From: Paraburkholderia sp. BCC1884
Lineage (GTDB): Bacteria > Pseudomonadota > Gammaproteobacteria > Burkholderiales > Burkholderiaceae
NCBI RefSeq assembly: GCF_900996225.1
Contig: NZ_CAAJGL010000066.1
Location: 1 to 64,000 of the forward strand
Length of the DNA stretch: 64,000 bases
Reading direction: 5' to 3'
Shown: positions 55,932 through 64,000 of the stretch, one piece after another
Layout: every line of letters begins with the position of its first letter
Position numbering within the stretch: position 1 is the first letter of the stretch
Position numbers and translations under genes: made by a program
The notes under the pieces: model-generated
Database searches by the model: none
Told to the model about the DNA's origin: nothing
Seen by the model: only the letters and a program-made list of their open reading frames with translations

Positions 55932-56816
55932 TCATGCGCCAAACCGGCCGATCACGAAATCGATAAAGCTCGTGAGCTTGGGCGTAGCGCGTCGATCGCG
56001 TGGATAGATCAGATTCACGGGCGCGCCGTCGGGCAAATAGTCGTCCAGCACGGATACCAGTTCGCCGCGGGCGATCTCTCTGGCAAGCAACGCCTCCGGC
56101 TGCAGCACCAGACCGAACCCACGCAGTGCGGCGACCTTCAGCGCCTGGCCGTTGTTCGCGCGGAATCGTCCGGCGCGCAAATGGTTTTCATCGGCGGTCT
56201 CGCCGTCCAGGCGCCACAAACCTTCGCGGCCCCAATGCAAAAAACCGAGACACTCGTGATGCACGAGATCGGCCGGCGTGCGCGGCGTGCCGACGCGCGC
56301 CAGATACGCGGGCGACGCACAGGCGCGCATGCGGTAAGGTTTGAGCGGCCTCGCCACGAAACTCGAATCCGGCAGATGACCGATGCGCACCGATGCATCG
56401 AAGCCCTCTTCCACCAGATCGATCACGCGATTCGACAGATCGAGTTCGAGGCTCACGTCCGGCCAGTCCGTCAGGTAGTCGGTCATCGCGGGCGCGAAGA
56501 CTTCGACGCCATAAGTCAACGGCACCGTCACCTTGAGCACGCCGCGCGGTGTGGCCGCCATCGCTTCGGCAAGCGACTCGGCATCTCTTACGTCGGCGAG
56601 AATGCGTCTGCATTGCTCGTAGTACTGTCGGCCGATCTCGGTCAGACTTTGCCGACGCGTCGTGCGCGTGAGCAGCCTCGTGGCGAGACGCGTTTCAAGC
56701 GAACGGATATGCTTGCCGACCATCGCCGACGAAATGTCGTAGCGCTCGGCCGCCGCCGTCAGGCTGCCCGCCTCGACCACCGCGACGAAGATTTCCATGC
56801 TGACGAATTTGTCCAC
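55932..56816 (-). CDS. LysR-family transcriptional regulator
   Basis: A 294-residue regulator with an HTH at the N-terminus (FVAVVEAGSLTAAAERYDIS then SAMVGKHIRSLETRLATRLL) and an effector domain beginning near residue 92 (GVLKVTVPLTYGVEVFAPAM). Its sequence style fits the large group that controls nearby oxidoreductases or exporters. It is divergent from the Spy-like gene at 57004, 187 bases away, but a regulatory link is not certain. Confidence 0.9.
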   Translation of the reverse strand: MDKFVSMEIFVAVVEAGSLTAAAERYDISSAMVGKHIRSLETRLATRLLTRTTRRQSLTEIGRQYYEQCRRILADVRDAESLAEAMAATPRGVLKVTVPLTYGVEVFAPAMTDYLTDWPDVSLELDLSNRVIDLVEEGFDASVRIGHLPDSSFVARPLKPYRMRACASPAYLARVGTPRTPADLVHHECLGFLHWGREGLWRLDGETADENHLRAGRFRANNGQALKVAALRGFGLVLQPEALLAREIARGELVSVLDDYLPDGAPVNLIYPRDRRATPKLTSFIDFVIGRFGA

Positions 56817-57003
56817 CCGCTATTTCCTGTTCGTTTCGGTTGTAAGCGTTTGTCGCACAGCGACCGCATTGTAGGGATAACGTGATACTAATAGCGGCGA
56901 CGGTAAAGTGAGCAGTCGGCCGGCGTGCGTCATCATGACAGGCGCATGACGGGCCGCTCGCCCGCGAGCCTTGTCCCAATTCGAATAGACATCAGGAGTT
57001 TCG

Positions 57004-57513
57004 ATGAAAAAAGCACTGGTAATGCTGGCCACCGCAGTCGCCATGAGCGGCGCATTCGCACAAGCTTCCGCACCGGCGCCGATGGCCGCCGCGTCGGCGC
57101 CCGCCGCCAAGGGCCATGAGCGCAATGTCGAAGACCGCATCGCCTACCTGCACTCGCAACTGAAGATCACGTCCGCGCAGGAAACCCAATGGAATGCGTT
57201 CGCCGACGTCATGCGCAACAACGGCGAGACGATGGGTCAACTGTTCCAGCAACGCCGCGCGGCCGGCAACGTGTCGGCGCTCGACGACATGAAGCAGTAC
57301 GCCACGATCGCCCAGGCGCATGCCGACGGCATGAAGAAGCTGGTCGATGCATTCGATCCGCTGTATGGCAGCTTCTCGCCGGAACAGAAGAAGCTGGCCG
57401 ACGTCACTTTCCATCAGCCGGGTGGCCCCAACGGCCCGGGGCATCACGGTAAAGGCAAGGGCAAGGGCGGCCGCGCTCCCGCTGCCCCGGCAAGCGACGC
57501 TGCTGCCCAGTAA
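57004..57513 (+). CDS. Periplasmic Spy/CpxP-like LTXXQ-motif protein
   Basis: A 169-residue exported protein with a signal peptide (MKKALVMLATAVAMSGAFAQ). The helical core has an LTxxQ-type motif LKITSAQETQWNAFADVMRN near 54 and a second FSPEQKKLADVTF near 125. Spy and CpxP are envelope-stress chaperones and regulators. The C-terminus is Gly/Lys/Ala-rich and disordered. AGGAG precedes the ATG. Confidence 0.85.
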   Translation: MKKALVMLATAVAMSGAFAQASAPAPMAAASAPAAKGHERNVEDRIAYLHSQLKITSAQETQWNAFADVMRNNGETMGQLFQQRRAAGNVSALDDMKQYATIAQAHADGMKKLVDAFDPLYGSFSPEQKKLADVTFHQPGGPNGPGHHGKGKGKGGRAPAAPASDAAAQ

Positions 57514-57560
57514 GTCACAGTAAGCATCAAGATTCGGGCAGGCAGTCGTAAGCATGCGTT

Positions 57561-57594
57561 GGCACGCGGCGCGGACGGTTCGCGCCGCGTTGCC
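57561..57594 (+). terminator. Strong GC hairpin after the Spy-like gene
   Basis: CGCGGCGCG (57565-57573) pairs with CGCGCCGCG (57581-57589), extended by GGCA with TGCC past a one-base bulge. It lies about 50 bases past the stop but lacks a T-run, so it is a candidate terminator only. Confidence 0.45.
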
Positions 57595-57707
57595 ATCCCT
57601 TGCAAAAGAGAGCGGTCACCCGATGCATCTGGCATGATGCGGGTCATCAGCGGCCCGGCGAGCTTTTGTCCGGGTGCCGCCGTCTCTCCCTTCACCCTGC
57701 CCGCTTC

Positions 57708-58145
57708 ATGACCCAACTGAACAATCTCGATCTGACTCAAGACGCCGACGCCCGCCGTGTCGTAAAAGACGAAACGGTCCGCGTGGAATTTGCCGCGGTC
57801 CAGGGCGAGCTGATGAGTCTCGAAGGCCCGAACCGCTATCTGCCAGGCGACGCGTTGATTACCGGCTCGACCGGCGACCAGTGGGTCGTCTCGCGCGAGC
57901 GCTTCGATGCCAAATATGTTCCCGCCGACCTCGCCGTCTCACACGGCGAACCCGGTGCGTATCGCAATCGCCCCGCCGTCGTACTGGCCAGACAGATGCA
58001 TGAAGCGTTTTCGCTCGCCCGTTCGGCAAACGGCGGCGACGTGTTGCGCGGCGCCGCCGGCGACTGGATCATGCAGTACGCGCCAGGCGACTACGGCGTC
58101 GTGCAGGCCGCGCGCTTCGCGAAGGTATATCGCCTCGCCGACTGA
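57708..58145 (+). CDS. PGDYG-motif conserved protein
   Basis: A 145-residue cytoplasmic protein with two copies of a PGD-type motif: NRYLPGDALITGSTGDQWVV near 42 and MQYAPGDYGVVQAARFAKVY near the C-terminus. This is the PGDYG family found in Burkholderia and relatives; no function is known. The ATG at 57708 is the first after an upstream shadow frame. It converges with the DUF3022-like gene. Confidence 0.75.
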   Translation: MTQLNNLDLTQDADARRVVKDETVRVEFAAVQGELMSLEGPNRYLPGDALITGSTGDQWVVSRERFDAKYVPADLAVSHGEPGAYRNRPAVVLARQMHEAFSLARSANGGDVLRGAAGDWIMQYAPGDYGVVQAARFAKVYRLAD

Positions 58146-58192
58146 GGCAACTCAGCAGCTCAGGCAACCAGCCCGGCCACGCCGCAGCTCTC

Positions 58193-58558
58193 TCAGGCGA
58201 ACTCGTCGCCGAGATCCACCGTCATCTCGCGCGGCACGGCCTCGCCATTCGCGTACTGCTCTTCGAGCGAGCCGATGCTCGCCTCGACATACGCGTGCAG
58301 CACCGCGAAACTGCGGCCGCGCAGTCGCGCCGGCAAGGCGCGATAACGCGCCAACGCCGCCGGCGCAATCACCACGGTCATCACGATACGGCGCGCGGAC
58401 GCGCCGAAACGCATCGCTACCCAGTGAATCGCCAGCGTCGGCGTGCCGTCCTCGGCCGCGCGCTGGATGAACTGCGTCTGCTCGGGAAACAGATCGCTGA
58501 TGACGCGCGCCAACTCCTCGAACTCGGGATTGGCGCAGTCGTATTGGTAATCTTCCAT
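58193..58558 (-). CDS. Conserved Burkholderia-type protein (DUF3022-like), 121 aa
   Basis: Begins MEDYQYDCANPEFEELARVI and has the segments FPEQTQFIQRAAEDGTPTL and ARYRALPARLRGRSFAVLHA. The length and sequence style match DUF3022, an uncharacterised family restricted mainly to Burkholderia. No signal peptide or membrane segment. The ATG at 58558 is used although a clear ribosome site is lacking; the longer in-frame extension has shadow-like composition. Confidence 0.7.
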   Translation of the reverse strand: MEDYQYDCANPEFEELARVISDLFPEQTQFIQRAAEDGTPTLAIHWVAMRFGASARRIVMTVVIAPAALARYRALPARLRGRSFAVLHAYVEASIGSLEEQYANGEAVPREMTVDLGDEFA

Positions 58559-58647
58559 GAGGGAGTGCCGAAAGAAGGGTTCTGACGTAGAGCGCAAACG
58601 TCGGCCGGGCGGATGAAACGGCCGACGCTTTAACGCGAGCGGCCCGA

Positions 58648-59475
58648 TTATGCTGCCAACGCCGGGCGTCGGAAGCTTCGGACCAGCAGGCCGACGACGA
58701 TCAGTGCGCCCAACGCATACACGCCGTCCACGGCGGCGAGCGGCACCAGTTGCGCCTGGAACAGCGCGGCGGGCACATCCACCAGCGCGTGCAACGCGAT
58801 CGCGAGCGGCAGGATACCGCGCCAGCCCGCCCGCACACCGCGCCACATCACCACCGACAAACCGATCTGGAACACCAGCGCGGCCACCCGTTCGAGCGCG
58901 AAGATGCCAGCGGTCTGCGGCGTGAGGCTGGCGAGGATCAGGTGGATACGCATCACCGAATCGGTCGGCAGATTGCTGAGATAGCCGTCCAGTTGGCCAC
59001 GGTTTTCGAAGACCGCGAACAGCAGCCATTGAATCTGCACCAGTACGCCGACCAGCCAGGCCTCGGCGCCGCCGTGGCCGAGGCCATAGGTCAGCGCGGT
59101 GCCGTCGTCGACACGTTGCGTGAGCGCCGTGCCCGTGGCAGCCGCAGATCTGGCGAGCTTGCGCTTGAGCAGCAGGCGCATACCGATGAAGCGCCCCACT
59201 TCTTCGCAGATGCCCGCCGCCAGCGCGCCGTAAATGACGAAGGCGAGCGGATTGGACAGAAAGGTGGCGGTGGCTTCGTTCCGATGCAGCACGTAGTCGT
59301 TCAAGGCGCGCTCGATCACCATCGCGAACAACGCGAACACGGCAATGCCGGTGATGGCGTCGCGCGGATTCAGCGCGAGCCGCCTACGCAGACGGCGGTA
59401 AATCAGAAAAGGTAAGGCAGCGACCAACAGCGTCGCGAGGGCGAGGCTCGACAGGGTAAGCGGTGCAACAACCAT
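58648..59475 (-). CDS. YhfC family intramembrane metalloprotease-like protein
   Basis: A 275-residue membrane protein with about seven hydrophobic segments. The conserved residues expected of the YhfC/CPBP-like fold are seen: GICEEVGRFIGMRLLL (near 95), YGLGHGGAEAWLVG (near 130) and IALHALVDVPAALFQ near the C-terminus. These Glu and His residues could bind zinc within the membrane. Substrate unknown. Confidence 0.83.
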   Translation of the reverse strand: MVVAPLTLSSLALATLLVAALPFLIYRRLRRRLALNPRDAITGIAVFALFAMVIERALNDYVLHRNEATATFLSNPLAFVIYGALAAGICEEVGRFIGMRLLLKRKLARSAAATGTALTQRVDDGTALTYGLGHGGAEAWLVGVLVQIQWLLFAVFENRGQLDGYLSNLPTDSVMRIHLILASLTPQTAGIFALERVAALVFQIGLSVVMWRGVRAGWRGILPLAIALHALVDVPAALFQAQLVPLAAVDGVYALGALIVVGLLVRSFRRPALAA

Positions 59476-59535
59476 GAGTTTCCTTGCGATGACCGGCGCG
59501 CACCCGCTGCGCGCCGCAGCCCGAATGATCGCAGA

Positions 59536-60657
59536 TCAGCGCGAAGTTGACGCGCGAACGATCAATTCGCCCGCCAGCAGGCAGTCGCGTGCGGTGGTCT
59601 GAACGCCTTCGATGCGCTCGTGCAGGAACTCGACCGCGCGGTAGCCGATGTCGTAAGTCGGCTGGCGGATCGTCGTGACGCCGGTTAGTTCGGCCCAATC
59701 GGGGTCGTCGATGGAAAGCAGCGCCACGCGCGCCTGCCAGTACGCGCCGTAACGCGCCTTCAGATGCAGGGCAAGGCAGAGCGCAACCGGCGCGTTGGCG
59801 GCGAACAGGGCGACGCGGCCCGACCCTGCGGCGGCGGCTCCGCCGGTTGCCGCGGTCACGCCGGGCCTGCCCCGCTGACCGGCGGGGTTTGAACCAGCTG
59901 GCTCGGCGAGCGCATCGATCGTGCGGTCCAACTCGGCCAGGCTACGCTCAACCGCTTCTGCATCGGCCAGATCCAGCACCAGCGTGTGGCCGCGCGCGGC
60001 GTCGCCGTGAGCCTGCATCGCCTCGCGAAACGCCGTCTCGCGCAAGTGCCGCGAGCTGATCTGCGCGAACGGTTGCACGACGAACCAGATCTCGTCGAAG
60101 CCGTTATCGAGCAGATGCCGCGTGCCGAGTTCGGCCGCCGCCCGGTTGTCCAGTCCGACCATATCGGCGACGAGTCCGTCCACCGAGCGGTCCACCAGCA
60201 CCGCTGGAATCCCGCCGCCGCCCACCGGCCGCAGCGTCTCCTCGCCGACGCCGAGTGCGTTGACGATCACGCCTTCCACCCGGTAGGTGGTCAGCAGTTG
60301 CAGATAGCGCCGCTCCATCTCGACTTCGTTGGCGGCGTGGCAGATCAAAGGCATCAGGCCGAGCGCATGACACGCCGCTTCCACGCCTTGCAGCACTTCG
60401 ACGGTATAGGGATTGGTCAGGTCGGCGAGCAACATGCCGATCAGCCGGTTGCGGCCGCGCTTGAGGCCGCGCGCCATCTGGTTCGGCTGATAGTCGAGCC
60501 GCGCGATGGCAGCCTCGATGCGCGAACGCAACTCGGGCGACATCACGCTCATCTCGCCGTTCAGATAACGCGAAATGCTGGTCTTGCCGGTGCCGGCTTC
60601 GCGCGCGACGTCGGTGATCGTCGCGCGGCGCGGTGCGCCTGAGGGCGTCGTATTCAT
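59536..60657 (-). CDS. ptxS: LacI-family repressor of the 2-ketogluconate operon, PtxS-like
   Basis: A 373-residue repressor. HTH ATITDVAREAGTGKTSISRY near residue 12, hinge MARGLKRGRNRLIG near 58, effector domain to the C-terminus. An Ala/Gly-rich insertion of about 30 residues (near 265-290) is unusual. GAGG is five bases before the ATG at 60657. It follows kguD by 42 bases, matching the ptxS-kgu linkage of pseudomonads, where PtxS responds to 2-ketogluconate. The symbol is by context and resemblance. Confidence 0.82.
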   Translation of the reverse strand: MNTTPSGAPRRATITDVAREAGTGKTSISRYLNGEMSVMSPELRSRIEAAIARLDYQPNQMARGLKRGRNRLIGMLLADLTNPYTVEVLQGVEAACHALGLMPLICHAANEVEMERRYLQLLTTYRVEGVIVNALGVGEETLRPVGGGGIPAVLVDRSVDGLVADMVGLDNRAAAELGTRHLLDNGFDEIWFVVQPFAQISSRHLRETAFREAMQAHGDAARGHTLVLDLADAEAVERSLAELDRTIDALAEPAGSNPAGQRGRPGVTAATGGAAAAGSGRVALFAANAPVALCLALHLKARYGAYWQARVALLSIDDPDWAELTGVTTIRQPTYDIGYRAVEFLHERIEGVQTTARDCLLAGELIVRASTSR

Positions 60658-60699
60658 CGCCGCCTCATTGCGGGATTCGGAGCGGCTCACGAATCGCGC

Positions 60700-61677
60700 T
60701 CACGAGTTGGCCGACTTCGTCAGCACGTCGCGATTGACGATGTTGATCGCGAGTGTGCCGTCGAGCGCGGCGACGAGGTTTTCCGCCGCGTTGCGCGCCA
60801 TCGCATGACGCGTCTCGTGCGTGGCCGAACCGATGTGCGGCAACGCGACCACGTTCGCCAGCTTCAGCAGCGGCGAGTCGGCCGGCAGCGGTTCGGTTTC
60901 GAACACGTCGAGACCGGCGCCGTGAATCGTGCCGTTTTGCAGCGCCTCGATCAGCGCTGTTTCGTCGACGGTCGCGCCGCGCGAGGCGTTGATCAGGATC
61001 GCGCCTGGCTTCATCGACTTGAGTTCGGCCGCGCCGATCAGATGCTTCGTGTCGGGTGTGAGCGGCACCTGCAGGCAGACGAAGTCCGACGTGGCGAGCA
61101 ATTCGGCCAGTTCGACGCGACGTGCGCCATACGCCTGCTCGGCCTGCGGGTTTGCGCTGCGATTGGTGTACTGCACCTTCATGTTGAAGCCGAGCGCCGC
61201 ACGCCGCGCGACCGCCCCGCCGATCCGCCCCAGGCCGACGATGCCGAGCGTCTTGCCCTGCACGTCCACGCCAAAATGCTCGGGTCCGATGCTGTGCTGC
61301 CAGTGCCCCGCCTTCACCCAGTCGGCGAGCTCGACCACCCGGCGCGCCGTTGCGAGGATCAGCGAAAAGACGGTATCCGCGGTGGATTCGGTCAGCACGT
61401 CCGGCGTGTGCGCGAGCACGATGCCGCGCCGTGTGAGATCGGCGACGTCGAACTGGTCGAAGCCGACCGAGATGGTCGACAAGGCCTTCAGACGCGTCGC
61501 GCCTTCGAGCATGGCCGGCGTAATCTTCACGCTCGAACCGATACCGCCGTCCGCGTCTCTCAGCGCGGCGACGAAGCTGTCGTGCTGCGCCGGGTCGACC
61601 TGCACCACCTCGACATGCTGTTGCAGATAGGCGAGTACCTCTTCGGGCAACGATTTCCAGGCGACGATCTTCTTCAT
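60700..61677 (-). CDS. kguD: 2-ketogluconate reductase (D-isomer 2-hydroxyacid dehydrogenase)
   Basis: A 325-residue NAD(P)-dependent dehydrogenase. The nucleotide site is [20 protein letters not shown] (near 145), the catalytic Arg is in LINASRGATVDE, Glu in DVFETEPLP and His in LPHIGSATHET. KguD reduces 2-keto-6-phosphogluconate or 2-ketogluconate towards 6-phosphogluconate. It starts four bases after the kguT stop and precedes the ptxS-like gene. Confidence 0.9.
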   Translation of the reverse strand: MKKIVAWKSLPEEVLAYLQQHVEVVQVDPAQHDSFVAALRDADGGIGSSVKITPAMLEGATRLKALSTISVGFDQFDVADLTRRGIVLAHTPDVLTESTADTVFSLILATARRVVELADWVKAGHWQHSIGPEHFGVDVQGKTLGIVGLGRIGGAVARRAALGFNMKVQYTNRSANPQAEQAYGARRVELAELLATSDFVCLQVPLTPDTKHLIGAAELKSMKPGAILINASRGATVDETALIEALQNGTIHGAGLDVFETEPLPADSPLLKLANVVALPHIGSATHETRHAMARNAAENLVAALDGTLAINIVNRDVLTKSANS

Positions 61678-61681
61678 CAGC

Positions 61682-62983
61682 TTATTTTCCTTGCAACGGT
61701 GTAGTCAGCCTGGATGCCGTGTTCGGCGCATCCGTCGGGGTCTGTTGCTGCGGTTTGACGATCAGCGTCAGGATCACCGAGGCGAGCAGCGCCACGCTCA
61801 TGAACGCATACGACGCCGCCGGCGAGCCGGTCGCGCCGTTCAGATAGCCGACCACATACGAGCCGACGAACGAACCGAGCGCGCCCATGCTGTTGATCAG
61901 CGCCATCGCGCCACCCGCGACGTTCTTCGGCAGCAGTTCCGGCACGATGGCGAAGAACGGGCCGTACGGCGCGTACATCGCGGCGCCGGCAATCACCAGC
62001 AGCGCATACGAGATCCAGAAATGCGTCGAGCCGAGTGCATACGACGCCGCAAAGGCGATCGCGCCGACCAGCAGGAACGGCCACACGAAAACTTTGCGGC
62101 GCTTGAGTTTATCCGATGCCCACGAAGCCGCGAGCATCGCGATGGTCGCTGCCAGATACGGCAGCGCCGAGAGCCAGCCGGTTTCGACCATGCCGAGCGT
62201 CGAACCGTTCTTCAGGATCGACGGTAGCCACAGCACGAAGCCATACACGCCGATACTCCAGCAGAAATACTGCGCGCACAGCTTGATCACCGCCGGCGTG
62301 CGAAACGCCTCGCTGTAGTTGCGCACCGGCTTGATCGCGGCCTGCTCCGCGCGCAGCGTTTCGGCGAGCTCGTCCTTCTGCTGCTGCGTGAGCCACGACA
62401 CCTGCTGCGGCTTGTCCTGCACGATGAACCACCAGATCACCGCCCAGATGACCGCGGGCGCGCCTTCGGCGATGAACATGTGACGCCAGCCGAACGAGTG
62501 CACCAGATAACCGGACACCACCGACATCCACAGCACCGTCACCGGATTGCCGAGAATCAGGAAGGTGTTGGCGCGCGAGCGTTCATTCTTCGTGAACCAG
62601 TTGCTGATGAAGATCAGCATGGCCGGCATTACCGCGGCTTCGACCACGCCGAGCAGGAAGCGGATCACCATCAAGGAAGGAATGTTGCTGACCATGCCCG
62701 TGAGCGCGGCGCAGCCGCCCCACAACACGAGGCTCCAGAACACCAGCTTCTTGACGCTGCGGCGTTCCGCGTAGATCGCGCCGGGAATCTGGAAGAAGAA
62801 GTAGCCGAGAAAGAACAGCGCGCCGATCAACGACGCCAGGCCCTTGCTGATACCGAGATCCTGGTTGATACCGGCGGCCGATGCGAAGCCAAAGTTCGCG
62901 CGATCCAGATACGCAAGGCTATACGTGATGAAAACGATCGGCATGATCGTCCACCAGCGGCGAATCGCGAGCGATGAGGTCAT
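61682..62983 (-). CDS. kguT: 2-ketogluconate transporter (MFS, anion:cation symporter family)
   Basis: A 433-residue symporter with about twelve membrane segments. The N-terminus IVFITYSLAYLDRANFGFAS and the loop FFQIPGAIYAERRSVKKL are typical of the ACS family and of KguT. It brings 2-ketogluconate into the cell. AGGAG lies before the ATG. It lies between the kinase and kguD genes, in kgu operon order. Confidence 0.88.
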   Translation of the reverse strand: MTSSLAIRRWWTIMPIVFITYSLAYLDRANFGFASAAGINQDLGISKGLASLIGALFFLGYFFFQIPGAIYAERRSVKKLVFWSLVLWGGCAALTGMVSNIPSLMVIRFLLGVVEAAVMPAMLIFISNWFTKNERSRANTFLILGNPVTVLWMSVVSGYLVHSFGWRHMFIAEGAPAVIWAVIWWFIVQDKPQQVSWLTQQQKDELAETLRAEQAAIKPVRNYSEAFRTPAVIKLCAQYFCWSIGVYGFVLWLPSILKNGSTLGMVETGWLSALPYLAATIAMLAASWASDKLKRRKVFVWPFLLVGAIAFAASYALGSTHFWISYALLVIAGAAMYAPYGPFFAIVPELLPKNVAGGAMALINSMGALGSFVGSYVVGYLNGATGSPAASYAFMSVALLASVILTLIVKPQQQTPTDAPNTASRLTTPLQGK

Positions 62984-63093
62984 AAGGTGTCTCCTGTTAC
63001 AGCGTCCCGAAGCAAGGTTGAACGGTCGTGCGGCGCTGTGCCAGCGCTCTTGCTGTTATCGATCGAGGTCCAGGCGAAGGCCCGGGCCGGGAT

Positions 63094-64000
63094 TCAGGCC
63101 GCGCTGGCGACGGACGGCACGTCGGCCCGTTCGAGCGCGTCGAGTTCGGCCCGGCTCGGCAAACCTTCCGAGTCGCCGATCACCTGAATCGCGAGCGCGC
63201 CAATGCGGTTGCCGCGCGCCACGGCTTGCGGCAACGAGCGGCCTTCGAGCAAAGCGCTCACCACGCCGACCGCAAAGCCGTCGCCCGCGCCCACCGTGTC
63301 CACGACCTGCCTGACCGGCTGGCCGGGGATCACGGCGGCATCGTCGGCGGTGCGGAAGTACGCGCCCTGCGCGCCGAGCTTGATGATCACGCCGCGCGCG
63401 CCCTGGTCGAGATAGAACTTCGCGATATCGTCCGGCCTGGTGTAGCCCGTCAGGATCTCGCCCTCGCCGATGCCGGGCAGCACCCAGTCGGCCAGCGCCG
63501 CGAGCGCGTTCAGGCCTTCGACCATCGCTTCACGCGAGGACCACAGCGTGGGGCGCAAATTCGGATCGAAGGAAATCGTCTTGCCCGCTGCACGCATTTC
63601 ACGCGCCAGATGGAAGGCCAGTTCGCGCGAGCTGGCCGAGATCGCGGGCGCCACGCCCGTTAGGTGAAGATGGCGCGCGGGCAGCACGTAATCCGCGGCG
63701 TAGTCAGCGAGGGAAAGATGGCTGGCCGCCGAACCCTTGCGGAAGTACTCGATGGCCGGGTCGCTGCCGTCGTCGTTTTTCGACTTCAGCTGGAAGCCGG
63801 TCGGATAGCGTTCGTCGGTAATGACGCAGCGCTGGTCGATGCCTTCCTGGGTCAAGGTATCGCGCACGTACTGGCCGAACGAATCTCGGCCGACACGGCT
63901 CATCCAGCCCACCTTGAAACCGAGTCGCGACAGACCGATCGCGACGTTCAGGTCGGCGCCGGCCACGCGCCGGGTGAATTTCCCGACGCCTGCGAGCGGG
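63094..64000 (-). CDS. kguK: 2-ketogluconate kinase (PfkB family), cut by the right edge
   Basis: At least 302 residues of a ribokinase-like sugar kinase; the frame is open to the end of the window and the start is outside. Visible features are the sugar-binding GADLNVAIGLSRLG, IEYFRKGSAASHLS, and the catalytic DTVGAGDGFAVGVV with its Asp base near the C-terminus. The position before kguT suggests that it phosphorylates 2-ketogluconate to the 6-phosphate. KguE would be expected further right. Confidence 0.87.
   Translation of the reverse strand, partial: PLAGVGKFTRRVAGADLNVAIGLSRLGFKVGWMSRVGRDSFGQYVRDTLTQEGIDQRCVITDERYPTGFQLKSKNDDGSDPAIEYFRKGSAASHLSLADYAADYVLPARHLHLTGVAPAISASSRELAFHLAREMRAAGKTISFDPNLRPTLWSSREAMVEGLNALAALADWVLPGIGEGEILTGYTRPDDIAKFYLDQGARGVIIKLGAQGAYFRTADDAAVIPGQPVRQVVDTVGAGDGFAVGVVSALLEGRSLPQAVARGNRIGALAIQVIGDSEGLPSRAELDALERADVPSVASAA

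Overview
This window is high-GC chromosomal DNA of a Burkholderia-type betaproteobacterium, most likely Paraburkholderia. The inference rests on gene families and arrangements (mprF-acvB, kgu operon with a PtxS-type regulator, DUF1488/DUF3022/PGDYG small proteins, paired Tsr-type chemoreceptors, many LysR regulators) and on codon bias so strong that real genes carry long antisense open frames. No rRNA, tRNA, CRISPR array or intact mobile element was recognised.

Left part (1-13.6 kb): the 5' end of threonine deaminase ilvA; an unusual minus-strand operon with a stand-alone amino-acid-type adenylation enzyme, a stand-alone carrier protein and a tandem alpha/beta-hydrolase; the aminoacyl-phosphatidylglycerol pair mprF-acvB; two microproteins (47 and 50 aa); a DHA2 exporter; and a three-gene unit of acyl-CoA dehydrogenase, NodS-type methyltransferase and glycosyltransferase.

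Middle-left (13.8-34 kb): a PAS-PAS hybrid histidine kinase, a ferredoxin/flavodoxin-NADP reductase, an AhpD-like protein, a chemoreceptor, two LysR regulators each divergent from a likely target (an MdtD-like exporter; a short-chain dehydrogenase), and a five-gene catabolic operon (NMT1-type ABC importer, Rieske oxygenase, 8-oxoguanine deaminase-like amidohydrolase) that looks built for uptake and breakdown of a modified purine or similar N-heterocycle. A family 2 glycosyltransferase and a KgtP-type symporter follow.

Middle-right (34-50 kb): the conserved stress trio prkA-yeaH-spoVR ending in a strong terminator, a 2-keto-4-pentenoate hydratase-like gene, a chemoreceptor with the C-terminal DWETF docking pentapeptide, an rbs-type sugar ABC importer with its LacI regulator and a perfect operator, CorA and a small lipoprotein.

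Right part (50.5-64 kb): a CydX-like microprotein translationally coupled to a P-loop kinase with no cydAB nearby; a saccharopine dehydrogenase-like gene; a type VI secretion scar in which the N-terminal third of VgrG is joined to the tail of another reading frame, followed by a candidate immunity gene; an AT-rich gene-free stretch; Lrp and LysR regulators; a Spy/CpxP-like protein; several Burkholderia-type conserved proteins; and the 2-ketogluconate operon kguK-kguT-kguD with its PtxS-like repressor, cut by the right edge.
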